Shown in pieces: positions 26,285 to 35,875 of a stretch of 64,000 nt of DNA. How positions within the stretch are numbered: position 1 is the first letter of the stretch; each line of letters opens with the position of its first letter. Below the pieces are notes generated by a model. That model made no database searches, had not been told where the DNA came from, and saw only the letters and a program-made list of their open reading frames with translations. Source of the stretch: Celerinatantimonas sp046054195 (GTDB lineage Bacteria; Pseudomonadota; Gammaproteobacteria; Enterobacterales; Celerinatantimonadaceae). The DNA lies in NCBI RefSeq assembly GCF_046054195.1, contig NZ_JBEQCS010000013.1, positions 1 through 64,000 on the forward strand, written 5' to 3'. The position numbers and the translations under genes are program-made.

Positions 26285-26691
26285 TTTACCCACAAGCAGC
26301 AGCATTGCCAGACTGGCAACAATTAGAAACCTTATTTAGCTCAGCGAAGAGTTACGAAGAACGCTATCGCCAATTATTATTATTGGGCAAAAAATTTCCA
26401 GCCATGCCTGAGAATTATCGTCTAGAGCAAAGTGAAGTATCTGGATGTGAAAGCCGTAGTTGGGTTTATTCTGAAAATAATCAATTATGGTGCGATAGCG
26501 AAGCGCGGATCATTAAAGGATTAATGGGAATAATATTAAGCTTGGTTAATTATTCTAATCATCAATCAATAAAATCGATTGATTTAATAAGTAAACTCGA
26601 ACAATTAGGCTTACGCCATTATATTAGTGATTCACGAATTAATGGTATCCAAGCAATTTGGCGACAAATAATTGTCTTACAAGCGACATAA
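26281..26691 (+). CDS. csdE: Sulfur acceptor CsdE
   Basis: 136-residue SufE-fold protein that accepts persulfide from CsdA. The acceptor Cys is in EVSGCESRSWVY (about residue 58). Preceding LLLLGKKFPAMPENYR and following IIKGLMGIILSLVN fit the family. Start ATG overlaps the csdA stop. Confidence 0.93.
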   Translation: MIYPQAAALPDWQQLETLFSSAKSYEERYRQLLLLGKKFPAMPENYRLEQSEVSGCESRSWVYSENNQLWCDSEARIIKGLMGIILSLVNYSNHQSIKSIDLISKLEQLGLRHYISDSRINGIQAIWRQIIVLQAT

Positions 26692-26927
26692 TGTGATATT
26701 AATCGCATTTGAATTAAATTTTTTTGAACAATATTAACTGATTGATTTAATTTCTTTATTCCTATTAGAAAGCTCTTGCAGCAGCTCAGTCTAAGTGTAA
26801 TACTGGATTGGTTTGAAACGATTGGCAATATTTATGTTTTTCAATGACCATGTATATGATCCTGTAACTCATAAGTACGTCTGTTCTTTCAAAGTAATAT
26901 GAAATTTATTAAATGCAGGATCATAAT

Positions 26928-27137
26928 ATGTCCACACGATTAACTGGTACCGTTAAATTCTTTAACGAAACTAAAGGTTTTGGTTTTATTTCTCAGGCTG
27001 AAGGCCCTGATGTATTCGTACATTTTAGTGCAATACAATCTGATGGTTTCAAAACCTTAAAAGACGGTCAGCAAGTCGAATTTACTTTAGGCCAAAGCCC
27101 GAAAGGCCCACAAGCAGAGAACGTTGTTCCTCTGTAA
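26928..27137 (+). CDS. Cold-shock domain protein (CspA family)
   Basis: 69-residue single CSD protein. RNP1 (KGFGFI) and RNP2 (VFVHF) are intact in TKGFGFISQAEGPDVFVHFS. I start at the ATG at 26928, 7 nt after AGGATC. It binds single-stranded nucleic acids and can melt RNA structure. Which paralogue it is (CspD, CspE or CspC) cannot be decided. The 236-bp AT-rich stretch in front could hold a long leader such as CspA mRNAs carry. Confidence 0.92.
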   Translation: MSTRLTGTVKFFNETKGFGFISQAEGPDVFVHFSAIQSDGFKTLKDGQQVEFTLGQSPKGPQAENVVPL

Positions 27138-27160
27138 GTAAACGGCACAGAATAAAAATA

Positions 27161-27186
27161 AATAGCCGCATTATGCGGCTATTTTT
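27161..27186 (+). terminator. Terminator of the cold-shock gene
   Basis: AATAGCCGCA, loop TTA, TGCGGCTATT, followed by TTT: a strong GC-rich stem. Confidence 0.88.
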
Positions 27187-27189
27187 ATT

Positions 27190-27220
27190 TATAAAGGCCA
27201 TAAAATTTATGGCCTTTATA
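27190..27220 (-). terminator. Terminator of leuB (long palindrome)
   Basis: TATAAAGGCCATAAA, one base, TTTATGGCCTTTATA: 15-bp perfect arms, nine bases after the leuB stop on the minus strand, facing the cold-shock gene terminator. The outer part of the stem is AT-rich. Confidence 0.7.
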
Positions 27221-27228
27221 TTGATTCG

Positions 27229-28332
27229 TTATACGGGCATTTTTTCCAATTCACGTACAACCATATCACCAAACTCATCGGTTTTAATTAATTTAACATC
27301 TCGCCCTTTAGCAAGATCAGGCGTGCAATAGCCTTGTGCGAAAACAGCTTGCATTGCCTGCCAAAGGTTATTAGCTTCTTGCTTCATTCCAAAGCTCATA
27401 TCCAACATCAGTGCAACTGAGCCAATCATCGAATACGGATTAGCGATATTCTGCCCAGCGATATCTGGAGCACTGCCGTGAGATGGTTCGTAATAAGATT
27501 TTTCGGGACCAACACAAGCCGAAGGCATCAGACCTAGAGACCCCAAAATACCGCCACCTAAATCACTTAAGATGTCACCAAACATATTTTCCATAACCAT
27601 GACATCAAATTGTTTTGGATTTAGACAAAGATAGGTTGCAGCAGCATCGACCAGGATATGTTTCACTTCAACATCTGGGTAATCTTTGCCGACTTCACCG
27701 ACAATTTCATTCCACAGTACACTTGATTTAAGAACATTACTTTTGTGGATATTGTGTAGTACTTTTTTGCGTGACTGAGCTGTATTAAAGGCCACTTTAA
27801 CAATCGCTCGGATCTGATCTTCATCATATTCAAGCAGCTCTTTCACATAGCGTTTGCCATTGGCATCTACGCCGGCTTTTTTCTCACCGAAATACAACCC
27901 ACCAACCAGCTCGCGAATAATCATAAAGTCAATGCCATCACCGATAACTTCTTCTTTTAATGGTGAAAAAAATGACAGTTCTTTAGGCAAATACACTGGG
28001 CGGAAGTTAGCAAAGGTATTATATCGACGGCGCATGGGTAACAAAGCACCGCGCTCAGGTTGTTCATCTACCGGAATTTTCTGGGACTGCTCATGATTTA
28101 AGCCGATTGTACCTTTAAGAATTGCATCGGCTTCATCACAAATTTTTATCGTTTCTTCAGGGAACGATTTACCAGTTTCAAAATAGGCAGCTGCACCAAA
28201 TAGGGCTTCCTGCAAATCAAAGCTCACATCAGCGTGACGTTTTTCAACGGCTTTAAGCACTTTTACCGCTTCATTCATGATTTCTGGACCAATCCCATCG
28301 CCAGCCAGCAATGCAATTTTATACTGTTTCAT
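27229..28332 (-). CDS. leuB: 3-isopropylmalate dehydrogenase
   Basis: Oxidises and decarboxylates 3-isopropylmalate to 2-oxoisocaproate in leucine biosynthesis (NAD, Mg). I use the ATG at 28332 (367 residues), 6 nt after AGGAG. An upstream TTG is in frame but unneeded. Motifs are ALLAGDGIGPEIMNEAVKVL, LLPMRRRYNTFANFRPV with substrate-binding arginines, and GGILGSLGLMPSACVG with EPSHGSAPDIAGQNIANP for NAD. It stands alone here, 19 kb away from leuCD, whereas leuABCD is usually one operon. Confidence 0.96.
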   Translation of the reverse strand: MKQYKIALLAGDGIGPEIMNEAVKVLKAVEKRHADVSFDLQEALFGAAAYFETGKSFPEETIKICDEADAILKGTIGLNHEQSQKIPVDEQPERGALLPMRRRYNTFANFRPVYLPKELSFFSPLKEEVIGDGIDFMIIRELVGGLYFGEKKAGVDANGKRYVKELLEYDEDQIRAIVKVAFNTAQSRKKVLHNIHKSNVLKSSVLWNEIVGEVGKDYPDVEVKHILVDAAATYLCLNPKQFDVMVMENMFGDILSDLGGGILGSLGLMPSACVGPEKSYYEPSHGSAPDIAGQNIANPYSMIGSVALMLDMSFGMKQEANNLWQAMQAVFAQGYCTPDLAKGRDVKLIKTDEFGDMVVRELEKMPV

Positions 28333-28430
28333 TCGCAACTCCTGAAGATATATCCTTAATTTCTCGAACTAAACAGCGATTTTGCAAAAGCAAACTAGCT
28401 GCCCAAAATGTTGCTGAGAATCTTTAAGGT

Positions 28431-29873
28431 TTAAGTAATTTTATGTTCTTTAAGCTTTTTAGCTACAGCCGTATGTGATAGTCCCAGTTTTTTAGCTAAT
28501 GCTCTGGTACTTGGAAACTGCGGGTAATAGTAGCTTAAAAGCAATTTTTCAAAATCTGCCATCGCCTGGTGATAATCTTTATCAAGCAAGCCGCTAATCG
28601 TACTTTCTGGATTAGCACTTTGGCTGCCGTAACGAATATCTTTCGTGGTCCAGGCGCGAAGACCAGTATGTGCTATAGTATCACGTAACACCTGCAATAG
28701 TTGGGTAATATTACCTGGCCACTGACATTTTTTGATAAATTGTTGCACTGAACGGCTTAAAATTGGTGATTGTACCCCTCGGCTAATAAAATGCTCGTTC
28801 AACCAGGCTTGCGCCAGTTGAACGCCATCTTCTGGACGCTCACGAAGAGGTGGCAGGCGAATGACCTGTCCCACAGCGCTATAAAAAGATACCTCGCCAT
28901 GTTGCTCAATAAGTTCCTCTGGCGATAATAATGATGTATAAACTACCTGAGCGACAAAATGCATTTGCGCAATAATGCGAAATATTTGTTCAGAGGTGAA
29001 ATTTTCGACCTGATAAACCAGCACCATCTCAGGCCGACTAGCCGCTAGATCAAGTAATTGCTCGTCTAACGCCTCATCATTAATCGGCCCTGAAATCACT
29101 GTCATTTGGCCCACAGAATGGCCACGAAAGTGGTTAAGCAACTGCGCACAAAACCTTTTCCCCGTGCCAACTTCGCCATAGATCAGCAACGATCTTGGTA
29201 AACTAGCTATCTCTTTTATCTGCTCGATAATCTGAATATATTCTGGGTCATGAGCGATTAAACCAAATGGGGCAAAGCTGTCGCGAATGCTAGCTAAATC
29301 TAAATCCGGAATAAATTGGCTATCAGGGCGAAAACTCATTAAGGCACTGGGAAGATGGGAAAGCGCTAAATTATCAACTAACGGCTCAACATATGCGCGG
29401 TAGGCTCGCCCCCCTAAATAGACTTCTGTCACTTCAGGGCGACCATTATCGCGCCCAAGCCACCGGGTAATCGAAAATCCCTTGACCCAATCAGCCAATG
29501 GTTGGCCAATAAGCTCGCTCATTAAACATTGGCATACATAACTGACCGCTTGATTGGTTTGTAAAATTGAACCATTGCGGTCAATTAAGATAACGGGATA
29601 AGAAATCTGGTTGAGTAATAACTGCAATTCCCGACGTTCAAGCTCAGAAGGGACAACATCTACTGTACGAGCATCATAGATTTGCTCATTGCGGCGCAAT
29701 GTTCCAAGCATCTGTGTTAAATCACTAAACTCAACTTTTGAAATAGTGACATACAGATACCCAGCCTGATTAGATTCAATCGCTTCAAGACTGACTTGAT
29801 ACTGATTCAATACATCAAAAACTGAGGAAATAACATCAACGCCACAAGGGCATACTATTTCCAAACAAGTCAT
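28431..29873 (-). CDS. tyrR: TyrR-like regulator of aromatic amino acid metabolism, with a degenerate AAA+ domain
   Basis: 480 residues. Order: N-terminal ACT-like domain (1-80), PAS domain (about 85-190), AAA+ remnant (about 205-420), and C-terminal Fis-type HTH (TRALAKKLGLSHTAVAKKLKEH) that matches TyrR closely. Walker A is present (YGEVGTGKR). The segment between it and PPLRERPED is shortened, and the Walker B position reads MVLVYQVENF, without the Asp-Glu pair. The GAFTGA loop is absent, as is usual for TyrR, which acts with sigma-70. ATP hydrolysis and hexamer control are therefore doubtful. phhB directly upstream (2-bp gap) forms an operon with it and supports the aromatic role. Confidence 0.88.
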   Translation of the reverse strand: MTCLEIVCPCGVDVISSVFDVLNQYQVSLEAIESNQAGYLYVTISKVEFSDLTQMLGTLRRNEQIYDARTVDVVPSELERRELQLLLNQISYPVILIDRNGSILQTNQAVSYVCQCLMSELIGQPLADWVKGFSITRWLGRDNGRPEVTEVYLGGRAYRAYVEPLVDNLALSHLPSALMSFRPDSQFIPDLDLASIRDSFAPFGLIAHDPEYIQIIEQIKEIASLPRSLLIYGEVGTGKRFCAQLLNHFRGHSVGQMTVISGPINDEALDEQLLDLAASRPEMVLVYQVENFTSEQIFRIIAQMHFVAQVVYTSLLSPEELIEQHGEVSFYSAVGQVIRLPPLRERPEDGVQLAQAWLNEHFISRGVQSPILSRSVQQFIKKCQWPGNITQLLQVLRDTIAHTGLRAWTTKDIRYGSQSANPESTISGLLDKDYHQAMADFEKLLLSYYYPQFPSTRALAKKLGLSHTAVAKKLKEHKIT

Positions 29874-29875
29874 AA

Positions 29876-30205
29876 TTACCCTACATTTCGTTCTGCCAGT
29901 TCATCACAGCGCGCAGCCATAATGAAATCCATTTCAGTGAGGCCCTGGCAGGACTCACTCCACCAACACACCTGAACCCATTGAGACTGGATCGTCAAGC
30001 GTGGATGATGATTCTCAAGCTGAGCCATGTTAGCAATTTGATTGGCTAACAACATTGAATCAGCAAATTGAGCACAGCGATATTTCTTAACCAAGTGATA
30101 ACCGCTGTCAGTATGTTGCAATTGCCAATGATCCAGATGAGAGAGCAATTGGGATATTTGCGACTGATCTAACGCGTTGGCTTGGGTTTGTTCATTCTTA
30201 GCCAT
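29876..30205 (-). CDS. phhB: Pterin-4a-carbinolamine dehydratase
   Basis: Regenerates the tetrahydrobiopterin-type cofactor of phenylalanine hydroxylase. From the ATG at 30205 (8 nt after AAGGAG) it is 109 residues; the frame also has a GTG at 30214 adjacent to the Shine-Dalgarno. The catalytic signature ENHHPRLTI with the spaced W and D residues (W-x9-W, LTEMD) is intact. It is upstream of tyrR with a 2-bp gap, consistent with TyrR-controlled phenylalanine use; phhA itself is not in the window. Confidence 0.92.
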   Translation of the reverse strand: MAKNEQTQANALDQSQISQLLSHLDHWQLQHTDSGYHLVKKYRCAQFADSMLLANQIANMAQLENHHPRLTIQSQWVQVCWWSESCQGLTEMDFIMAARCDELAERNVG

Positions 30206-30261
30206 CTGTGGCACTCCTTAACTCCTCATAAATCCAATATAGCCGATTCGATAGGCAAAAA

Positions 30262-31272
30262 TCACCCCTTGCCAGAGATTTGCACAATATCTTTTAATAA
30301 TTGTCGCTGCACTGAAGCAAGTTTAGGCATCTGTTCGTGGGACAGTTTAAAGGGCCGACAGACTTGTAAGCATTGATATCCCAAACGAGCGGTTAGCAAC
30401 CCGGCACTTAAGCCATCAGCAGCGCTGGCTGATAATTTACGGGTTAAACTCGCGCCCATCATTTCCACGCCCATGTCACTAATAACCTGTGAAACACCCG
30501 CAAATGCAATATTCGCTAAGACAGTTTTAACCAATAACGTTTGCATCATCATGCCTGAAGGTAATCCGTATAGGCGAGCTATCTGTCGCATCATCGTTAA
30601 ATTTCGCCACATCATCAACGCCATATCCAAACTTGCAGAAGGACTTAAAGCCAACATAACGGCGGATTGAGAGCTATAACGAAGGACTAATTTTTTTGCC
30701 TTTTGGTCTTGTGCACTGAGAACTTTATTTTCAAATAAGACCAAAATTTCACGAGCTTCATGATATGGCTCTAATGCGCTTTGCCACGTATCACTATTTT
30801 CTCCCATGCTCTGCGCCATCTGATTCAAATGTACGATTAATTTCTGCTTTGATGTTCCAGATGCGCAAGACTGGGCAGATAAATCAAGTTTTGCGCGTTT
30901 TTTAAAACGATACACCGCCCAAAGCTCTCGCATGATGCCGATAAAAACAATAAACCCGACGACTAAAACCGCAATGGCAAACAATGAGTTGGCTCCCCAC
31001 GGCTGAAAAATTAACTGCTCTATCGCCTGCACTAATGGCCAGAGGATAATCACAACCAATCCTAGTGCTAAAACTTTCCAATACCATTGGAGTTTTAGAT
31101 TTTGCGACGGTTTGTCCACAGCAAATGATAAATCATCGCCATATTCGTTATCATCCACCTGTTGCCAGTTAGGTTCATCGGCAAAATCAATGCGCTCTGA
31201 CAATATCTCTTTCGCAGGTGATTCATTTTCTACCGGAGCTGAAAAATTTTCTCGTTGAGCGAGTTTACTCAT
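30262..31272 (-). CDS. ycjF: YcjF family membrane protein (DUF697)
   Basis: 336-residue inner-membrane protein of unknown function. An acidic N-terminal third is followed by two membrane segments at about 67-115 (WYWKVLALGLVVIILWPLV, LFAIAVLVVGFIVFIGIM) and a C-terminal DUF697 domain with hydrophobic helices and a Gly-rich region (ADGLSAGLLTARLGYQCLQVC). Strong AAGGAGG Shine-Dalgarno. It follows ycjX by 44 bp, the order seen with E. coli ycjXF, which belongs to the phage-shock regulon. Confidence 0.92.
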   Translation of the reverse strand: MSKLAQRENFSAPVENESPAKEILSERIDFADEPNWQQVDDNEYGDDLSFAVDKPSQNLKLQWYWKVLALGLVVIILWPLVQAIEQLIFQPWGANSLFAIAVLVVGFIVFIGIMRELWAVYRFKKRAKLDLSAQSCASGTSKQKLIVHLNQMAQSMGENSDTWQSALEPYHEAREILVLFENKVLSAQDQKAKKLVLRYSSQSAVMLALSPSASLDMALMMWRNLTMMRQIARLYGLPSGMMMQTLLVKTVLANIAFAGVSQVISDMGVEMMGASLTRKLSASAADGLSAGLLTARLGYQCLQVCRPFKLSHEQMPKLASVQRQLLKDIVQISGKG

Positions 31273-31316
31273 ATCGACCTCCTTGCTCAGCGCAACACAT
31301 ATGTGTCAAAAATAGA

Positions 31317-32681
31317 TTAAACAAGTTTATCGCCAATCAGATATTCAAGCAGTGCATCAAGGCGCATATGTTTCATTGGAGACCCCATTGGCGTTGCTAT
31401 GGGCGAAAATGATGGGTAATCAAACTGATGAGTATTCCAAAAATGAGGCTCTGGAACTTCTTTGGGAACCCCTCCAGGAAATACATTTAACCATTGTCCA
31501 GAACTTAACTCTTTACCTCTAAGCGCCGGTTTATTTTGAATTTTACCCTGCTCTGTTGCAACCACAGCACTTGTGACCATCGTTTGATAGTCAATCCCAT
31601 TAAACCGTAATCGGCCCATCGCATTAGCCAGTAAATCATCGATTAATAACGATAATGCCGGATATTGATCCATCGTAATACGATCGGCTTGCGTTGCTGC
31701 AAACACAACTTTGTCAACGCGCGGAGAGAAAAGCCGATTTAACAAACTGCGCCGGCCATAATTAAAGCTTTTTAATACTTCACTGAGCGCTTTTTGCAAC
31801 TGCGAAACCGCAACCGGGCCATGATTCAGCGCATCGAGGACATCAACCAACACGACTTGTCGATCAAAGCGACTAAAGTGTTCTTTATAAAAAGGAGTGA
31901 CGATATGAGATCGGTAATAGTCATAACGCTGGCGTAGCACTTTAAAACAACTATGTTTTGAATATTGTTTGTCATTGGTTGCGATTTTGCCAACCCAAGG
32001 AAAGAAATCTAACACAGGCGCATCTTTGAGCTCACCAGGCAATAACTGTCTACCGGGAGTGAGCCAATACCCCCCCTGCTTACGCGATGTAACCAAGTAT
32101 TGGCGATAATCTTGAGTAATTTCTTTGATTGGGATATCGGTTGCGTTTGATGATGGATCTAACGCGCTCAGTTTGCGTAAAAAGGGCTCGGCCAACGGGT
32201 CTGATTCAAGATTTCGCCTAACATTATCACTCCATTGCAGGTAAGACTGCTCAAGCAGTGGCAAGTCCAGCAGCCACTCGCCTGGATAATCAAACAAATC
32301 AACCAACAAATCACGATGTGGAGTCAACTTTTGACGAAGGCTCCCCTTTGGCTGATAACGAATGGTTAGGCGAATCTCATTGAGCGTTTCGGTGGCTTGC
32401 GGCCATTGACCGTTAGCAAGCTGCTCTCGCATAACAGGATATGGAAATGTTGGAATATGCAGCAAGTCATAGCGAGACTGTTCGCATCCTAACAGTCGTC
32501 CACTGGCTGCGACCTCCCACATTGGCAATCTCGCTTTTTGCCAATTGAGCAAGGCATCAATCAAGGCTGTAACTAAAGTGGTCTTACCGCTTTGACGCAG
32601 ACCGGTGACAGCGATTCGCAGATGTTGATCTGTTCCTCTTTTAAGCCATTCCCGTCCGACGGATTGCCAATTTGAATGCAA
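31317..32681 (-). CDS. ycjX: YcjX family P-loop NTPase (DUF463)
   Basis: 454-residue predicted GTPase. Walker A GLRQSGKT is at 28-35, and VLVDVLDALNHG and VVFAATQADRI are the likely Walker B/G3 and G4-like (TQAD) regions. TTG start at 32681, 4 nt after GGGGG, with no nearby ATG in frame. Partner YcjF is downstream. In E. coli the pair responds to envelope stress through PspF; no psp genes are seen here. Confidence 0.92.
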   Translation of the reverse strand: MHSNWQSVGREWLKRGTDQHLRIAVTGLRQSGKTTLVTALIDALLNWQKARLPMWEVAASGRLLGCEQSRYDLLHIPTFPYPVMREQLANGQWPQATETLNEIRLTIRYQPKGSLRQKLTPHRDLLVDLFDYPGEWLLDLPLLEQSYLQWSDNVRRNLESDPLAEPFLRKLSALDPSSNATDIPIKEITQDYRQYLVTSRKQGGYWLTPGRQLLPGELKDAPVLDFFPWVGKIATNDKQYSKHSCFKVLRQRYDYYRSHIVTPFYKEHFSRFDRQVVLVDVLDALNHGPVAVSQLQKALSEVLKSFNYGRRSLLNRLFSPRVDKVVFAATQADRITMDQYPALSLLIDDLLANAMGRLRFNGIDYQTMVTSAVVATEQGKIQNKPALRGKELSSGQWLNVFPGGVPKEVPEPHFWNTHQFDYPSFSPIATPMGSPMKHMRLDALLEYLIGDKLV

Positions 32682-33031
32682 ATAGCCCCCTTTTAAACCG
32701 CGCTAAACGCTCATCAGATAACGAATTTGACACTCTGTCAATTTATGTTTTTATTTTAACTGATTGAAGTATGAATTAAAAAATCAATACTTAGAGCAAA
32801 ATAGCTGAAAATTTGGCTCTTTATTGACGTTAAAACAAAAAAAAATGCCAAAACGGTAGATACTGATGACCAGAGGCTTTTATAATTCGTTCCCAAAATC
32901 ATCATATACTCTTATTTTATATATCATGTTTATTGATGATGAATGCGATTCGACCTTAGTCAATCATCTTAAATACTATGCTGGTAATGCTGTAAAGGAT
33001 TGCCTTAACGATTAACGACAGGAAGTAAACG
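32682..33031. other. ycjX/sapB intergenic region with a candidate sap promoter
   Basis: 350 bp between divergent units. TATAAT at 32881-32886 is a good -10 for a rightward sap transcript; the -35 is poor. A 49-codon frame (32866-33015) ends 16 bp before sapB, but its first ATG would be upstream of that start site. No trace of sapA, the periplasmic binding protein that normally precedes sapB, was found. Confidence 0.4.
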
Positions 33032-34000
33032 ATGCTACGTTACTTCATCAGACGTATCATGCTGTTGCTGATAACGCTGCTTATTCTTAACCTGATTGCG
33101 TTTGGATTAGATCGCTATCAAAATGGCGGAGTTGTCCCTGAGCATGGAAATTTAGTCTTCTTATTTGGTCAATTTGTTTGGGATAATTTGCATGGTCAAT
33201 TAGGGATTTCCCCCGTGAGCGGACATGAAGTCATGCACGACATCTTGCGCGTGTTTCCAGCAACATTGGAGCTGTGTTTTGCATCATTTATCATTTCACT
33301 GATCATTGGGGTTCCTTTAGGAACCATTTGTGGATTATTCCGCCAACATTGGATTCGGCGCGTTATCATTAGTTTAACGATGATCGGATATAGTATTCCG
33401 GTTTTCTGGCTAGCCATCTTATTCGTGATGAATTTTTCCCTTGAATTGGGATGGTTTCCAGTGGCAGGACGCTTTGACCCGCTGCTTTATATACCCCATG
33501 TCACAGGCTTTAGTTTAATTGACGCTTTTTTAATGCCAGCACAGATTCGCCACGTAGCGGTTATGTCGGTATTGCATCACTTAGCACTGCCAGCACTGGT
33601 GTTAGCTATTTTGCCAACCACTGAAGTGATTCGTCAGCTCTCGAGTGCGATGACCAAAGTCATGCAAGAGAACTATATTAAAGCCGCTGCGCTTAAAGGA
33701 TTATCAAAATCAGAAATTGTCTTTCGTCATGCGCTTCGCAACACCCTGCCGAATGTATTTCCAACCTTAGGCTTACAGTTTGGTAGTGTGTTAACCATGG
33801 CAATGGTCACTGAAACTGTATTTTCATGGCCCGGAATTGGCCAATGGCTGATTAGTGCCGTGTATCAACATGATTATGTTGCGATCCGGGGCGGGATGTT
33901 GGTGGTTGCCAGCTTTGTTATCTGTGCAACGGTCTTAACTGACCTTTTCACAGCGCTAACCTACCCAATTCGTCGCAAGGAGATTTATGAGCAACTCTAA
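33032..34000 (+). CDS. sapB: Peptide/putrescine ABC permease SapB
   Basis: 322-residue permease of the DppB/OppB family. First membrane segment MLLLITLLILNLIAFGL, then the usual five to six segments, and the EAA loop NYIKAAALKGLSKSEIVFRHALRN that contacts the ATPases. In E. coli SapBCDF is reported to export putrescine; in pathogens it is linked to antimicrobial peptide resistance. ATG follows AGGAAGTAAACG. Overlaps sapC by 14 bp. Confidence 0.93.
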   Translation: MLRYFIRRIMLLLITLLILNLIAFGLDRYQNGGVVPEHGNLVFLFGQFVWDNLHGQLGISPVSGHEVMHDILRVFPATLELCFASFIISLIIGVPLGTICGLFRQHWIRRVIISLTMIGYSIPVFWLAILFVMNFSLELGWFPVAGRFDPLLYIPHVTGFSLIDAFLMPAQIRHVAVMSVLHHLALPALVLAILPTTEVIRQLSSAMTKVMQENYIKAAALKGLSKSEIVFRHALRNTLPNVFPTLGLQFGSVLTMAMVTETVFSWPGIGQWLISAVYQHDYVAIRGGMLVVASFVICATVLTDLFTALTYPIRRKEIYEQL

Positions 34001-34877
34001 TAATATCTTTGCTGAAGAGTATATTCCTTCAACACCCGTTCGGATCTGGCGCAATTTTCATAATAATCGACTAGCGATGATCGCATTTTGGGTGTTGCTT
34101 GGCTTTATTATTTTAGCTATCGCAGGCCCTTATCTGGTGGTACATCCAATCAACCAGATGAGTTCCCATTTGTTAATCCCGCCATCGTGGGATGACCTTG
34201 GATCAATGGATCATTTTTTAGGCACCGATGATTTAGGACGAGATGTTTTATCGCGGCTAATTTATGGCACGCAACTTACCTTTGGTGGTGCACTGATTGT
34301 CATTTTAATCGCGCTATTTGTTGGCGTTCCAATTGGGATCCTCGCTGGGGTAACCCGAGGCATAAAATCAAGCGTTTTACACCACTTGATGGATACCACG
34401 CTATCGATTCCATCGCTGTTACTTGCGCTGCTATTTGTCTCTCTTATTGGCATGGGGCTTGAGACGACCATCCTTGCCGTGACATTAGCGCAAATTCCTA
34501 AATTCATTCGTTCAACATTCTCAGCGGTTGTTGAACAGATGCAAAAGGAATATCTGATGGCCATCAAACTTGATGGCGCATCTAATTTTCATATTCTTAA
34601 GTATGGAATTTTACCTAATATTCTAGAAACCATTGTCAGCCAAACCACTCGCGCGCTTTCATCAGCCATTTTGGATATTGCTGCTTTAGGTTTCATTGGC
34701 ATTGGCGCTCAGCCTCCTTTACCAGAATGGGGTGCGATGATGTCGGCCAGCCGCGACCTTTTGCTCGTTGCACCTTGGACCGTCACACTGCCAGGCATTG
34801 CGGTTGTCATTTGTATTCTGTCGGTCAACGTAGTTGGCGAAGGTTTAAGACAAGCGCTTAATGAGGGGATCGAATAA
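33987..34877 (+). CDS. sapC: Peptide/putrescine ABC permease SapC
   Basis: 296-residue DppC/OppC-family permease. An N-terminal cytoplasmic tail is followed by a membrane helix (MIAFWVLLGFIILAIAGPYL), the LGTDDLGRDVLSRLIYG motif, and the EAA loop EYLMAIKLDGASNFHILKYGILPN. Stop and sapD start overlap (TAATG). Confidence 0.93.
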   Translation: MSNSNNIFAEEYIPSTPVRIWRNFHNNRLAMIAFWVLLGFIILAIAGPYLVVHPINQMSSHLLIPPSWDDLGSMDHFLGTDDLGRDVLSRLIYGTQLTFGGALIVILIALFVGVPIGILAGVTRGIKSSVLHHLMDTTLSIPSLLLALLFVSLIGMGLETTILAVTLAQIPKFIRSTFSAVVEQMQKEYLMAIKLDGASNFHILKYGILPNILETIVSQTTRALSSAILDIAALGFIGIGAQPPLPEWGAMMSASRDLLLVAPWTVTLPGIAVVICILSVNVVGEGLRQALNEGIE

Positions 34878-35875
34878 TGGCATTACTCGATATCCGTAAT
34901 TTAACGATTGAAATTGAGACGCCAACGGGATTGGTCAAAGCGGTCGAACGAGTTAGTTTGACCATGGCAGAGGGCGAAATTCGCGCGCTAGTTGGCGAAT
35001 CAGGCTCTGGCAAAAGTCTTATCGCTAAAGCGCTCCTAGGCGTAACCAAACCGACTTGGCGAATCCGAGCAGACCGCATGCGACTTGGCAAATTAGATTT
35101 GCTGAGTTTAACGCCTAAACAGCGCCGCCAGATCATGGGCCGAGAAATTGCGATGATCTTTCAGGAACCTGCAAGCTGCTTGGACCCCGCAGAGAAAATC
35201 GGCGAACAGCTTATCGAAGCAATTCCGTGGAGTCTATTTAAAGGCAAAATATGGCAACGAATTGGATGGCGTCATAAAGAAGCGCGAAACTTATTACACC
35301 GAGTTGGGATTAAGAATCCACGCCGCATTATGCGCAGCTACCCTTATCAGCTCTCCGATGGGATCTGTCAGAAGATTATGATCGCGATGGCAATTGCAGG
35401 TCAGCCACGGCTGTTGGTTGCAGATGAACCAACCACATCGATGGAAACCACAACCGCCATGCAGATTTTGCGTCTGCTCGATAAACTGAGCAAGCTCAAT
35501 AATACGGCAGTGTTGCTGATCAACCATGATTTTCGAACACTGGCTGATTTAGCCGATCAGGTCACCGTTTTATATTGCGGCCAAACGGTTGAATCTGGCC
35601 AATCTAAACAAGTATTAGATAATCCACATCACCCTTATACTTCAGCCTTAATTAATGCTGTACCTAATTATCTGGATGGGTTAGTGCCAAAAAGCCGCTT
35701 ACCCTCATTGCCTGGAGCAACCCCCTCTTTGCAACATCTGCCTATTGGCTGCCGCCTCGGTCCGCGCTGTCCTAGAGCCCAGCGAGAATGTGTACAGCAG
35801 CCAGCGCTTAAACAGTTTAAAAGCCACTATTTTGCCTGTCATTACCCACTGAACTTTGAAGAGGATAATGGATGA
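34877..35875 (+). CDS. sapD: ABC transporter ATPase SapD
   Basis: 332 residues. Walker A GESGSGKS and Walker B LLVADEPTT are normal. The ABC signature is altered: YQLSDGICQKIMIAMAIA, where LSDG replaces LSGG, as is usual for SapD. The C-terminal oligopeptide-transporter extension has the Cys-rich GCRLGPRCPRAQRECVQQPA region. E. coli SapD is also called TrkE because it supports Trk potassium uptake. The stop overlaps the sapF start. Confidence 0.93.
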   Translation: MALLDIRNLTIEIETPTGLVKAVERVSLTMAEGEIRALVGESGSGKSLIAKALLGVTKPTWRIRADRMRLGKLDLLSLTPKQRRQIMGREIAMIFQEPASCLDPAEKIGEQLIEAIPWSLFKGKIWQRIGWRHKEARNLLHRVGIKNPRRIMRSYPYQLSDGICQKIMIAMAIAGQPRLLVADEPTTSMETTTAMQILRLLDKLSKLNNTAVLLINHDFRTLADLADQVTVLYCGQTVESGQSKQVLDNPHHPYTSALINAVPNYLDGLVPKSRLPSLPGATPSLQHLPIGCRLGPRCPRAQRECVQQPALKQFKSHYFACHYPLNFEEDNG

